64,000 nucleotides of DNA, taken from positions 6,262,001-6,326,000 of the forward strand of contig NZ_CP097289.1 in the NCBI RefSeq assembly GCF_023498005.1, read 5' to 3'. The position numbers were made by a program, and so were the translations under genes. Numbering within the stretch: position 1 is the stretch's first letter; the number at the start of each line of letters is the position of its first letter. Shown here in pieces: positions 21,722-30,444 of the stretch. Under the pieces are notes generated by a model. The model saw only the letters and a list, made by a program, of their open reading frames with translations. It was not told the origin of the DNA and made no database searches. Origin of the DNA: Streptomyces durmitorensis. Lineage in GTDB: Bacteria; Actinomycetota; Actinomycetes; Streptomycetales; Streptomycetaceae.

Positions 21722-22954
21722 ATGCCTTCCGCACTGCCCGATGGTGAGCCCATGCCCGAGGACGGGGCCCTGCCCGCGTCCGCCCTCGCGGGTGCGGGGA
21801 CGCGTCCGCTCGGCTTCTACCTCCACGTCCCGTACTGCGCCACGCGCTGCGGCTACTGCGACTTCAACACGTACACCGCGACCGAGCTGCGCGGCTCCGG
21901 CGGCGTTCTCGCCTCACGCGACAACTACGCGGACACCCTGATCGACGAGGTGCGGCTCGCGCGCAAGACCCTGGGCGACGACCCGCGCCCGGTCCGGACC
22001 GTCTTCGTCGGCGGCGGTACGCCGACGCTCCTCGCCGCTGCCGACCTCGTCCGCATGCTGGGGGCCGTGCGGGAGGAGTTCGGGCTCGCGGACGACGCCG
22101 AGATCACCACCGAGGCGAACCCCGACTCCGTCGATCCGGCGTACCTGAGCGAGCTGCGGGCCGGGGGCTTCAACCGCGTCTCCTTCGGGATGCAGAGCGC
22201 CAAGCAGCACGTACTGAAGGTGCTCGACCGTACGCACACACCCGGGCGGCCCGAGGCGTGCGTCGCGGAGGCGCGGGCCGCGGGCTTCGACCACGTCAAC
22301 CTGGACCTCATCTACGGCACGCCGGGCGAGAGCGACGACGACTGGCGGGCCACCCTGGACGCGGCGATCGGCGCCGGGCCCGACCACGTCAGCGCCTACG
22401 CGCTGATCGTCGAGGAGGGCACGCAGCTGGCGCGGCGGATCCGGCGCGGCGAGGTGCCGATGACGGACGACGACGTGCACGCGGACCGGTATCTGATCGC
22501 GGACGAGGTGCTCGGGGGGGCGGGATTCTCCTGGTACGAGGTGTCCAACTGGGCCACGTCCGAGGCCGGGCGGTGCCTGCACAACGAGCTGTACTGGCGG
22601 GGGGCCGACTGGTGGGGGGCCGGGCCGGGGGCCCACAGCCATGTGGGGGGCGTGCGGTGGTGGAACGTCAAGCATCCCGGGGCGTACGCGGGGGCGCTGG
22701 GTGCTGGGCGCTCGCCTGGGGCCGGGCGGGAGGTGCTGGCCGCGGAGGATCGGCGGGTGGAGCGGATCCTGCTTGAGCTGCGGCTGCTTGAGGGGTGTCC
22801 GTTGAGCTTGCTCCGGCCCGCGGGGCTCGCGGCTTCGCGCCGGGCGTTGGAGGAGGGGCTGCTTGAGGGTGGGCCCTACGAGGAGGGGCGAGCGGTGTTG
22901 ACACTGCGGGGGCGGTTGCTGGCGGATGCGGTCGTGCGGGACCTGGTGGACTGA
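21722..22954 (+). CDS. hemW: HemW-type radical SAM heme chaperone
   Basis: A radical SAM enzyme of the HemN/HemW group. The cluster motif CATRCGYC at about residue 39-46 lacks the longer N-terminal extension and extra conserved residues typical of true coproporphyrinogen oxidase HemN. This favours HemW, which inserts heme into respiratory proteins. Other family blocks are FVGGGTPTLL, GVNRVSFG-like NRVSFGMQS, LDLIYGTPGE and the C-terminal NELYWRGADWWGAGPGAHSH. The 410-residue length is typical. It is often annotated coproporphyrinogen III oxidase. Confidence 0.88.
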   Translation: MPSALPDGEPMPEDGALPASALAGAGTRPLGFYLHVPYCATRCGYCDFNTYTATELRGSGGVLASRDNYADTLIDEVRLARKTLGDDPRPVRTVFVGGGTPTLLAAADLVRMLGAVREEFGLADDAEITTEANPDSVDPAYLSELRAGGFNRVSFGMQSAKQHVLKVLDRTHTPGRPEACVAEARAAGFDHVNLDLIYGTPGESDDDWRATLDAAIGAGPDHVSAYALIVEEGTQLARRIRRGEVPMTDDDVHADRYLIADEVLGGAGFSWYEVSNWATSEAGRCLHNELYWRGADWWGAGPGAHSHVGGVRWWNVKHPGAYAGALGAGRSPGAGREVLAAEDRRVERILLELRLLEGCPLSLLRPAGLAASRRALEEGLLEGGPYEEGRAVLTLRGRLLADAVVRDLVD

Positions 22955-22976
22955 GGTTCGGGCGGGCCCTGCGGGA

Positions 22977-23187
22977 CTTTCCCCAACCCCGCCCCTTCCC
23001 GAAACTTCCGGCTTCGCCGGGCTCGGGCGCACCGTCATCACCGGCTCCGCCGAGTTCGTCCTCAATCGCCGGACGGGCTGGATATCCCCGGCAGGCCTGG
23101 GTGGGCAGCCGCGGGGCAATCGGGTGGGCGGTCTAGGACTCGGGCGCGCCGGACGGGCGACGAGCAACCGCGGGGCAATCGGGTGGG
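22977..23187. repeat. Dispersed palindromic repeat modules in the hemW-DUF3097 gap
   Basis: CTTTCCCCAACCCCGCCC (from 22977) and CGCCGAGTTCGTCCTCAATC (from about 23048) match modules at 43022-43190, 46350-46390 and 57753-57983. CCGCGGGGCAATCGGGTGGG occurs here twice (23109-23128, 23168-23187) and again at 34228-34247. The 303-bp gap 22955-23257 has no gene that I can support. Confidence 0.75.
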
Positions 23188-23257
23188 TGGGCGGGAAAGA
23201 TCCGCCGCGCAGCGGCGGTGTAGCACGGGATCAGGGCCCACGGCCAGTTACGGCGGG

Positions 23258-24082
23258 CTAGGACTCGGGTGCCGTGACGAAGTCGATCAGTTCCTCCACG
23301 CGGCCCAGCAGCGCCGGCTCAAGATCCCGGTAGCTCCGCACCGAGCCCAGGATCCGTTGCCACGCGGCGCCCGTGTTCAGGGGCCAGCCCAGCGCCTCGC
23401 AGACGCCCGTCTTCCAGTCCTGGCCCCGTGGGACGCGGGGCCACGCCTCGATGCCCACCGACGACGGCTTCACCGCCTCCCACACGTCGATGTAGGGGTG
23501 CCCCACCACCAGCGCCGACGGCGAACTCACCTGCGCCGCGATCCTCGACTCCTTGGAGCCGGGCACCAAGTGGTCCACCAGGACGCCGAGCCGCGCGTCG
23601 GGGCCGGGGGAGAAGTCAGCGACGATCGCCGGGAGGTCGTCGATGCCCTCCAGATACTCGACGACCACGCCCTCGATCCGCAGGTCGTCGCCCCACACCC
23701 GCTCGACGAGCTCCGCGTCGTGCCGCCCCTCGACGTAGATCCGCCCCGCACGGGCGACCCGGGCCCGCGCCCCCGGCACGGCCACCGAACCAGAGGCGGT
23801 TCGTGTGGGACGTACAAGAGGAGACGCTGCCGACGGGCGGACCAGTGTGACCGTCCGGCCCTCCAGGGCGAAGCCCCCGGGAGTCATCGGGAAGACGCGG
23901 TGCTTGCCGAAGCGGTCCTCCAGGGTCACCGTCGGACCCTCCGCCGTCTTCTCGCAGCGGATCACCGCCCCGCAGAAGCCGGTGCCGAGCTCCTCCACCA
24001 CGAGGTCGGCCTCCGCGGCGACCTCCGGCACGGACTTCGGCTTCTTCCACGGCGGGGTGAGGTCTGCGGAGTACTGGCGCAT
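23258..24082 (-). CDS. DUF3097 family protein with a possible TOPRIM-like region
   Basis: An actinobacterial protein family of unknown function. ATG 24082 (MRQYSADLTPPWKKPKSVPE) gives 274 residues; longer in-frame starts to 24166 add unlike sequence. An N-terminal beta-rich part (VTLEDRFGKHRVFPM) precedes a segment at about 125-225 with IYVEGRHDAELVERVWG, GVVVEYLEGIDDLP and GVLVDHLVPGSKESRIA. This resembles the Glu and Asp/PG motifs of TOPRIM nucleotidyl-transfer domains such as RNase M5. The end is a helical region with the conserved AWQRILGSVRSYRDLEP. It lies 34 bases after the metallo-hydrolase gene, so the two are probably co-transcribed. The TOPRIM reading is mine. Confidence 0.8.
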   Translation of the reverse strand: MRQYSADLTPPWKKPKSVPEVAAEADLVVEELGTGFCGAVIRCEKTAEGPTVTLEDRFGKHRVFPMTPGGFALEGRTVTLVRPSAASPLVRPTRTASGSVAVPGARARVARAGRIYVEGRHDAELVERVWGDDLRIEGVVVEYLEGIDDLPAIVADFSPGPDARLGVLVDHLVPGSKESRIAAQVSSPSALVVGHPYIDVWEAVKPSSVGIEAWPRVPRGQDWKTGVCEALGWPLNTGAAWQRILGSVRSYRDLEPALLGRVEELIDFVTAPES

Positions 24083-24116
24083 TCGCACGACGATAGGAGA
24101 AACGGCGTACGACCGG

Positions 24117-24860
24117 CTACGACACGCCGAAGCGGGCCGCCAGTGTGGCGCGTTGCGCACGGACAAATGCCGCGTCGACCACCGCTCCGTGCCCCGGCAC
24201 GTACAACGCGTCCTCCCCGCCCAGGGAGAGGAGCCGGTCGAGCGCCGCCGGCCAGCGCTTCGGGACCGCGTCCGCCCCCGCCTGCGGTTCGTCCGACTCC
24301 TCGACCAGGTCGCCGCAGAACACGATCTCCGGAGAGCCGTCCGTGCCGGGGACCAGGACCGCCAGGTCGTGGCCCGAGTGGCCGGGACCGACGTTGGCGA
24401 GCAGGACCTGCACCCCGCCGCCCAGGTCGAGCGTCCACTCCCCGCACACCAGGTGGTGCGGGCGGACGAGCAGGTCGGCGGCCTCCGCCGCGGCGTCCGC
24501 GGCGACCCCGTGCCGGACGGCCGATGCGCGCAGCTCGTCGCGGCCCTTCGTGAGGAGCGTGTCGATGCCGACCGCGCCGTACACCTCCACGCCCGCGAAC
24601 GCCGCGGCGCCCAGGACGTGGTCGAAGTGCGGGTGCGTCAGGGCGAGGTGGGTGACCCGGCGGGCACCGCCGAGGATGCCGCGCGCCTGGGTGCGCAGCT
24701 GGGCCCCCTCGCGCAGGGTCGCCCCCGCCTCGATCATCAGCGCCGAATCGCCGCCGACGACGAGGCCCGCCGTGCAGTCCCACACCGGCAGCCGCCGCCG
24801 CCCCACATGCGGCGCGAGCCGCTCCCACCCCGCCTCGTCCCAAGCCAGTGCCACGTCCAT
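24117..24860 (-). CDS. Metallo-beta-lactamase fold hydrolase
   Basis: A 247-residue MBL-fold enzyme. Metal ligands are visible in THPHFDHVLG (HxHxDH), in GPGHSGHD and in the FCGDLVE segment, with VPGHGAVVD near the end. No substrate-specific feature tells whether it is a thioesterase, lactonase or other hydrolase. It is upstream of the DUF3097 gene on the same strand and divergent from hrcA. Confidence 0.85.
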   Translation of the reverse strand: MDVALAWDEAGWERLAPHVGRRRLPVWDCTAGLVVGGDSALMIEAGATLREGAQLRTQARGILGGARRVTHLALTHPHFDHVLGAAAFAGVEVYGAVGIDTLLTKGRDELRASAVRHGVAADAAAEAADLLVRPHHLVCGEWTLDLGGGVQVLLANVGPGHSGHDLAVLVPGTDGSPEIVFCGDLVEESDEPQAGADAVPKRWPAALDRLLSLGGEDALYVPGHGAVVDAAFVRAQRATLAARFGVS

Positions 24861-24981
24861 ACGCCGACGCTAGCCCCGCACGGGCGGCTTGGCAGCCGCT
24901 GCCCCACCCCTCGGACCGACACAGGTGGTCCGGCCCTTGCCGGGGTCGTACCTCGCGGCCGTACACTGGGCCCGGTGAAGG

Positions 24982-25008
24982 CTGGCACTCGCCCCAGGTG
25001 AGTGCCAG
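24982..25008. promoter_or_regulatory. CIRCE operator for HrcA
   Basis: CTGGCACTC (24982-24990), a nine-base spacer and GAGTGCCAG (25000-25008) form a perfect inverted repeat with the CIRCE core GCACTC-N9-GAGTGC. It lies 64 bp before hrcA, so HrcA represses its own operon. Confidence 0.93.
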
Positions 25009-25072
25009 GCGAGACATCAGGGCAGGCAGGATTCAGGGCAAAAGGTGAAGCAAAAGGTGGAGGTGTGCGCGG

Positions 25073-26089
25073 ATGCTCAATGAACGCAGGCTCGAGGTGC
25101 TGCGCGCCATCGTCCACGACTATGTCGGCACCGAGGAGCCCGTCGGCTCCAAGGCGCTCACCGAGCGGCACAGCCTCGGGGTCTCACCGGCCACGGTCCG
25201 CAACGACATGGCGGCACTGGAGGAGGAAGGGTTCATCGCCCAGCCTCATACGAGTGCGGGGCGCATCCCGACGGACAAGGGGTACCGCCTCTTCGTCGAC
25301 CGGCTCGCGGGCGTCAAGCCGATGGCGGCGCCGGAGCGCAGGGCCATCCAGAACTTCCTCGACGGCGCCGTGGACCTCGACGACGTCGTGGCGCGCACGG
25401 TGCGGCTGCTCGCGCAGCTGACCCGGCAGGTCGCGGTCGTGCAGTATCCGTCCCTCACGCGGTCGACGGTGCGGCACGTGGAGCTGCTCTCCCTTGCTCC
25501 GGCCCGCCTGATGCTCGTCCTGATCACGGACACGGGCCGGGTCGAGCAGCGCATGATCGACTGCCCCGCCCCGTTCGGCGAGACCTCGCTGGCGGACCTG
25601 CGGGCGCGGCTCAACAGCCGGGTCGCGGGCCGCCGCTTCGCGGACGTGCCGCAGCTGGTGCAGGACATGACGGAGTCCTTCGACGCGGAGGACCGGGGCA
25701 CGGTGGCGACGGTGCTCTCCACCCTCCTCGAAACCCTCGTCGAGGAGACCGAAGAGCGGCTGATGATCGGCGGAACGGCCAATCTCACCCGCTTCGGACA
25801 TGACTTTCCCCTCACCATCAGGCCCGTCCTGGAGGCTCTTGAGGAGCAGGTCGTCCTGCTCAAGTTGCTTGGCGAGGCCACAGATTCGGGCATGACCGTA
25901 CGGATCGGTCACGAGAACGCCCATGAGGGACTCAGCTCCACGTCCGTGGTCTCCGTCGGCTACGGTTCGGGCAGCGAGGCAGTAGCCAAACTCGGCGTGG
26001 TCGGCCCGACCCGCATGGACTATCCGGGAACGATGGGAGCAGTACGCGCAGTGGCACGTTACGTCGGACAGATCCTGGCGGAGTCGTAA
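25073..26089 (+). CDS. hrcA: Heat-inducible transcription repressor HrcA
   Basis: Binds CIRCE and represses heat-shock genes, with GroEL assisting folding of the active form. The 338-residue protein starts [18 protein letters not shown] with a winged helix-turn-helix ([32 protein letters not shown]). It continues through the conserved [18 protein letters not shown] and ends in the GAF-like dimerisation region ([26 protein letters not shown] when read across). GTG of dnaJ starts at the next base after its TAA. Confidence 0.97.
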   Translation: MLNERRLEVLRAIVHDYVGTEEPVGSKALTERHSLGVSPATVRNDMAALEEEGFIAQPHTSAGRIPTDKGYRLFVDRLAGVKPMAAPERRAIQNFLDGAVDLDDVVARTVRLLAQLTRQVAVVQYPSLTRSTVRHVELLSLAPARLMLVLITDTGRVEQRMIDCPAPFGETSLADLRARLNSRVAGRRFADVPQLVQDMTESFDAEDRGTVATVLSTLLETLVEETEERLMIGGTANLTRFGHDFPLTIRPVLEALEEQVVLLKLLGEATDSGMTVRIGHENAHEGLSSTSVVSVGYGSGSEAVAKLGVVGPTRMDYPGTMGAVRAVARYVGQILAES

Positions 26090-27226
26090 GTGGCCACGGA
26101 CTACTACGCCGTACTAGGCGTGCGCCGCGACGCTTCCCAGGACGAAATCAAGAAGGCCTTCCGAAGGCTGGCCCGTGAGCTTCACCCGGACGTGAATCCG
26201 GACCCGAAGACTCAGGAGCGCTTCAAGGAGATCAACGCCGCGTACGAGGTGTTGTCCGACCCGCAGAAGAAGCAGGTCTACGACCTCGGCGGCGACCCGC
26301 TGTCCCAGGCGGGCGGCGGCGGTGCGGGCGGTTTCGGGGCCGGTGGCTTCGGCAACTTCTCGGACATCATGGACGCGTTCTTCGGGACGGCGTCGCAGCG
26401 TGGCCCCCGGTCGCGCACGCGCCGTGGCCAGGACGCCATGATCCGGCTCGAGATCGACCTGGACGAGGCGGCCTTCGGGACCACCAAGGACATCCAGGTC
26501 GACACGGCGGTCGTCTGTACGACCTGCAGCGGTGAAGGTGCCGCCCCGGGGACATCCGCTCAAACGTGTGACATGTGCCGCGGTCGCGGCGAGGTGTCGC
26601 AGGTCACGCGGTCCTTCCTCGGCCAGGTCATGACCTCCCGGCCGTGCCCGCAGTGCCAGGGCTTCGGCACGGTCGTGCCCACCCCGTGCCCCGAGTGCGC
26701 CGGCGACGGCCGCATCCGGTCGCGGCGGACGCTCACCGTGAAGATCCCCGCCGGTGTCGACAACGGCACGCGGATCCAGCTCGCGGGCGAGGGCGAGGTC
26801 GGCCCCGGCGGCGGCCCCGCCGGCGACCTGTACGTGGAGATCCACGAGCTGCCGCACGCCGTGTTCCAGCGGCGCGGGGACGATCTGCACTGCACGGTCA
26901 CCATCCCGATGACGGCCGCGGCGCTGGGCACCAAGGTGCCCCTTGAGACGCTGGACGGCCTGGAGGAGGTCGACATCCGGCCCGGCACGCAGTCGGGACA
27001 GTCGGTGCCGCTGCACGGCAGGGGCATCACGCACCTGCGGGGCGGCGGGCGAGGCGACCTCATCGTGCACGTCGAGGTCCTCACGCCGAGCAAGCTGGAC
27101 GCGGAGCAGGAGCGGGTCCTGCGGGAGCTGGCGCAGCTGCGCGGCGAGGAGCGGCCCACGGGGCAGTTCCAGCCGGGGCAGCAGGGTCTGTTCTCGCGCC
27201 TCAAGGATGCGTTCAACGGGCGGTAG
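26090..27226 (+). CDS. dnaJ: DnaJ co-chaperone (second, HrcA-linked copy type)
   Basis: Stimulates DnaK ATPase and delivers substrates. The J domain (about 1-70) contains the HPD motif in LHPDVNPDP. A Gly/Phe-rich linker follows, then four zinc-finger repeats (CTTCSGEG, CDMCRGRG, CPQCQGFG, CPECAGDG) and the C-terminal substrate domain. All eight cysteines are present. At 378 residues it is the form usually called DnaJ2 next to hrcA in actinobacteria. Translation starts directly at the hrcA stop, so the two are coupled and share the CIRCE control. Confidence 0.96.
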   Translation: MATDYYAVLGVRRDASQDEIKKAFRRLARELHPDVNPDPKTQERFKEINAAYEVLSDPQKKQVYDLGGDPLSQAGGGGAGGFGAGGFGNFSDIMDAFFGTASQRGPRSRTRRGQDAMIRLEIDLDEAAFGTTKDIQVDTAVVCTTCSGEGAAPGTSAQTCDMCRGRGEVSQVTRSFLGQVMTSRPCPQCQGFGTVVPTPCPECAGDGRIRSRRTLTVKIPAGVDNGTRIQLAGEGEVGPGGGPAGDLYVEIHELPHAVFQRRGDDLHCTVTIPMTAAALGTKVPLETLDGLEEVDIRPGTQSGQSVPLHGRGITHLRGGGRGDLIVHVEVLTPSKLDAEQERVLRELAQLRGEERPTGQFQPGQQGLFSRLKDAFNGR

Positions 27227-27246
27227 CGCCTTGAGCAGTGGCTTGG

Positions 27247-27280
27247 TGCCCCCGGCAGCGGATACGCGCTGCCGGGGGCA
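27247..27280 (+). terminator. Terminator of the hrcA-dnaJ operon
   Basis: A perfect 14-bp inverted repeat, TGCCCCCGGCAGCG (27247-27260) with CGCTGCCGGGGGCA (27267-27280), six-base loop, followed by CTTTG. Confidence 0.8.
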
Positions 27281-27306
27281 CTTTGCCGTCTTCGTCCGCG
27301 GGCTGT

Positions 27307-27348
27307 CTCTGGTTGCTCGCGCCGTTCCCCGCGCCCCTTACGGGGCCC
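27307..27348. repeat. Dispersed intergenic repeat copy
   Basis: GTTCCCCGCGCCCCTTACGG (27324-27343) with flanking matches the elements at 9955-10027. The short GCCCC-TTAC-GGGGC hairpin is conserved. Confidence 0.6.
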
Positions 27349-27397
27349 TCGTGGGGCGCGATTCGGTCGGTCGCAAAGGTCGTGGCACGATGCGGTT

Positions 27398-28495
27398 ATG
27401 TCCTCCGCACTGACCGATCTTTGCCGCCTCCCGATCGTGCAGGCCCCCATGGCGGGCGGCGCTTCGTGCCCCCAGCTCGCCGCGGCCGTTTCTGAGGCCG
27501 GGGGGCTCGGATATCTCGCCGCCGGGTACAAAACCGCCGACGGGATGTACCAGGAGATCAAACAGTTGCGGGGGCTCACGAGCCGACCGTTCGGCGTGAA
27601 TCTCTTCATGCCGCAGCCCGAGTACGCCGATGCCGCCGCCGTCGACGTCTACCGCAACCAGCTCGCCGGTGAGGCCGCCTGGTACGAGACGCAGCTCGGC
27701 GATCCGGACAGTGGCCGCGACGACAACTACGACGCCAAGCTCGCGATCCTCGTCGAGGACCCGGTGCCGCTGGTGTCGTTCACCTTCGGGTGCCCCACCC
27801 GCGACGTCTTCGACGCCTTCGCGCGGGTCGGCACGATCACCGTCGCGACCGTCACCACGCCCGAAGAGGCGCAGACCGCCCAGTGGTCCGGCGCCGACGC
27901 CGTGTGCGTGCAGGGCATCGAGGCAGGCGGTCACCAGGGCACGCACCGCGACAACCCCGAGACGGACGGCGCCGGGCTCGGCCTGCTCTCGCTCATCGCG
28001 CAGGTGCGCGACACCGTGCAGATCCCGATCGTCGCGGCCGGCGGCCTGATGCGCGGCTCGCAGATCGCCGCGGTACTCGCCGCGGGCGCCGACGCCGCGC
28101 AGCTCGGCACGGCCTTCCTGGTCTGTCCGGAGTCCGGCGCGAACGTCCTGCACAAGCAGGCCATGACCAATCCGCTGTTCACCCGCACCGAACTGACCCG
28201 CGCCTTCTCCGGCCGCCCCGCGCGGGGCCTGGTCAACCGCTTCATGCGCGAGCACGGTCCCTACGCCCCCGCCGCCTACCCCCAGATCCACCACCTCACC
28301 AGCGGCCTGCGCAAGGCCGCTGCCAAGGCCGGTGACGCGCAGGGCATGGCGCTGTGGGCCGGGCAGGGACACCGCATGGCGCGGGAGCTCGAGGCCGGGC
28401 AGCTCGTGGAGGTCCTGGCGGCCGAACTGGCCGAGGCGAAGGCCGCGTTGGCGGCCGAAGGGCAGCAGGGGACCGAGCCCGGGAGCCAGGCGTGA
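27398..28495 (+). CDS. Nitronate monooxygenase (NMO/NPD family flavoprotein)
   Basis: An FMN TIM-barrel enzyme that detoxifies nitronates such as propionate 3-nitronate. Diagnostic segments are PIVQAPMAGGAS at the N-terminus, VSFTFGCPT, CVQGIEAGGHQGTH, PIVAAGGLMRGSQIAAVLAAGADAAQLGTAFL and an active-site region typical of class I NMO. 365 residues is the expected size. Its stop overlaps the GTG start of rsmE (GTGA), so the two are translated together. There is no obvious functional link. Confidence 0.88.
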   Translation: MSSALTDLCRLPIVQAPMAGGASCPQLAAAVSEAGGLGYLAAGYKTADGMYQEIKQLRGLTSRPFGVNLFMPQPEYADAAAVDVYRNQLAGEAAWYETQLGDPDSGRDDNYDAKLAILVEDPVPLVSFTFGCPTRDVFDAFARVGTITVATVTTPEEAQTAQWSGADAVCVQGIEAGGHQGTHRDNPETDGAGLGLLSLIAQVRDTVQIPIVAAGGLMRGSQIAAVLAAGADAAQLGTAFLVCPESGANVLHKQAMTNPLFTRTELTRAFSGRPARGLVNRFMREHGPYAPAAYPQIHHLTSGLRKAAAKAGDAQGMALWAGQGHRMARELEAGQLVEVLAAELAEAKAALAAEGQQGTEPGSQA

Positions 28496-29250
28496 CCGCG
28501 CCCGTCTTCGTCGTCGAGACCTTCGAGACCTTCGAGAAGACTGCCGCGGGCGGCGACGGACGCTACGTACTCGATGGTCCCGAAGGGCGTCACGCCGTCT
28601 CCGTGAAGCGGCTGCACGCCGGTGAGGACGTCGTCCTGACCGACGGCGCCGGGCGCTGGGCCGAGTGCGTCGTCCTGGACACCGAGGGCAAGGACCGGCT
28701 GATCCTGCGGATGGACTCCGTGGCGGAAGAGGCGGCGCAGGAGCCCCGGATCACCGTCGTGCAGGCGCTGCCCAAGGGCGACCGCGGTGAACTCGCCGTC
28801 GAGACCATGACGGAGACCGGCGTCGACGCGATCGTGCCCTGGTCCGCTTCGCGCTGCATCACGCAGTGGAAGGGCGAGCGCGGGCTCAAGGCGCTCGGCA
28901 AGTGGCGCGCCACGGCGCGCGAGGCGGGCAAGCAGTCCCGCAGGGTGCGCTTCCCCGAGGTCGCGGAGGCCGCGTCGACCAAGCAGGTGGCCGCGCTGCT
29001 CGCCGCGGCCGACTTCGCCGCGGTCCTGCACGAGGAGGGCAGCGAACCGCTGGCCACCGCGGAGCTCCCGGCCGCCGGGCACATCGTCCTGGTCGTCGGC
29101 CCCGAGGGCGGCGTGTCCCCGGACGAGCTCGCGGCGTTCGCCGACGCGGGAGCCAAGCCGTACCGCCTGGGGCGTAGCGTGTTGCGTACGTCGACCGCGG
29201 GGACGGCGGCAGCCGCACTGCTCCTGGGACGCACGGGCCGCTGGTCCTGA
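28492..29250 (+). CDS. rsmE: 16S rRNA (uracil-1498-N3)-methyltransferase
   Basis: Methylates U1498 of 16S rRNA in the decoding region of the assembled 30S subunit using SAM. GTG 28492 gives 252 residues. The N-terminal PUA-like domain is followed by a SPOUT knot: QALPKGDRGELAVETMTETGVD, RSVRQSRR-like REAGKQSRRVRFPEV, VVGPEGGVSPDEL and the terminal knot LGRSVLRTSTAGTAAAALL. The four-base overlap with the upstream gene indicates coupling. Confidence 0.93.
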   Translation: MTAPVFVVETFETFEKTAAGGDGRYVLDGPEGRHAVSVKRLHAGEDVVLTDGAGRWAECVVLDTEGKDRLILRMDSVAEEAAQEPRITVVQALPKGDRGELAVETMTETGVDAIVPWSASRCITQWKGERGLKALGKWRATAREAGKQSRRVRFPEVAEAASTKQVAALLAAADFAAVLHEEGSEPLATAELPAAGHIVLVVGPEGGVSPDELAAFADAGAKPYRLGRSVLRTSTAGTAAAALLLGRTGRWS

Positions 29251-29277
29251 ACCCCCGCGCCGAGCAAGGGGGATGCC

Positions 29278-29670
29278 GTGGAACTGGCCCAAGTACGGCT
29301 GCTCGTATCGGACTTCAGCGCCTGCTACCACTTCTACGCCGACATCCTCGGCCTCAAGCCGCAGTCGGGGGCGGTGGACGGGCCGTACGAGAAATTCAGC
29401 CCCGCGACCGGCTCCGCGGGGATCGCGCTCCAGGGCCGCTCGATGATGGCGCGGCTCCTCGGCGAGCTGGAGGAGCCGGCGACCGGGCACCGCTCGCTCG
29501 TGGTGCTGCGGGTCGACGACCTCGACGCGTACTGCGGGAAGATCGTCGAGCGCGGCGGGACCATCGCCCAGGGGCCCGCGCCGCTGACGGACCGCATGCG
29601 GGTGGCCCATCTCAAGGACCCGGAGGGGAACTTGGTGGAGTTGCAGGAGTGGCTGCTGCTGCGCGGCTAG
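29278..29670 (+). CDS. VOC (glyoxalase/bleomycin-resistance fold) family protein
   Basis: 130 residues with the paired beta-alpha-beta-beta-beta fold: MELAQVRLLVSDFSACYHFY, GLKPQSG, VVLRVDDLDAYCGKIVERGGTI, DPEGNLVELQEW. The final Glu is a usual metal ligand, but the N-terminal ligand His of glyoxalase I is replaced (RLLVSD), so enzymatic activity is doubtful. GTG 29278 follows AAGGGGG. Probably the last gene of the NMO-rsmE unit (27-base gap). Confidence 0.82.
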   Translation: MELAQVRLLVSDFSACYHFYADILGLKPQSGAVDGPYEKFSPATGSAGIALQGRSMMARLLGELEEPATGHRSLVVLRVDDLDAYCGKIVERGGTIAQGPAPLTDRMRVAHLKDPEGNLVELQEWLLLRG

Positions 29671-29766
29671 GGCCGCTGCCGCGTCGACGGCCGGGCGGAC
29701 CGGTCCGGCCGGAGTGGACGCAAAGGGGACTATCGTCAGGCGGCTCGCAGTGGCACTCTGCCGCCT

Positions 29767-30399
29767 ATGGGGGCATTGAGGCGCTTACGTGATCGTGCAG
29801 GGGACGTACGTGGCCGACGCGGACGGGTGCTGTACGCCGTCGGGTTCGCGGGGGCGGCGGTGATCGGGGTCGCCGCGTGCGATCCGGTCGACGGGGACAT
29901 GAACACCGCGGCCATCGCGATCACCACCGACGAGATGGCGACTAAGGAGCTGGAGCGGCAGCACCTCGACGTGCTGTGGATCAGCTGCACCGCCCGCTTC
30001 AAGGACAAGGTCACCCCGTCCAGCGGCGACCCGACGCCCGAAACCGTCGCCACCGTGGATTGCCAGGGGCAGGCCAGGAACGGGAAGGGGGCCGACGACA
30101 CCAGCAACATCACCGTCAAGGGGACGGTGTGGTCGGTCGTCGACGGACACTGCGTACGCGGGAACCTGACCGCCAAGGTCGACGGCAAGGAGTGGTTCCG
30201 GGTGGACGTGCTCGGTGACTGCTCCGGCGGTGACGACGGGAGCGGCAACGGCGGAGGCAACGGCGGTGACGACCACGACGGTGACAAGCCGACCCAGCCG
30301 CCGGAGCAGCCGCCCGGAGCTACGGCCACGGTGACCGTCACGGCCGATCCGCCACCGCAGGCGCCCGATCCGACGTGCTCGTGCTTCAAGGGCAAGTGA
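29767..30399 (+). CDS. Secreted lipoprotein-like protein of unknown function
   Basis: 210 residues. A basic N-terminus (LRRLRDRAGDVRGRRGR) precedes a hydrophobic stretch ending in the lipobox-like VAAC at about residue 38, which would anchor the mature protein to the outer face of the membrane. The core (about 40-150) is a compact domain with four cysteines. A Gly/Asp/Asn linker follows, then a Pro/Thr tail ending in TCSCFKGK. The core is annotated in relatives as a DUF4333-like lipoprotein, but I am not sure of the family. Confidence 0.7.
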   Translation: MGALRRLRDRAGDVRGRRGRVLYAVGFAGAAVIGVAACDPVDGDMNTAAIAITTDEMATKELERQHLDVLWISCTARFKDKVTPSSGDPTPETVATVDCQGQARNGKGADDTSNITVKGTVWSVVDGHCVRGNLTAKVDGKEWFRVDVLGDCSGGDDGSGNGGGNGGDDHDGDKPTQPPEQPPGATATVTVTADPPPQAPDPTCSCFKGK

Positions 30400-30444
30400 T
30401 CCAAAACGCTGACCGGCTCCGCCGTGGCTGCTTAGGCTGGCTCT

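Noticed and set aside
19646..21826. Upstream extension of the HAMP kinase frame by more than 700 codons
   Set aside because: It lies antisense to the well-supported SpoIIE phosphatase, has Arg/Pro/Gly-rich translated sequence with no domain, and a good ATG exists at 19645.
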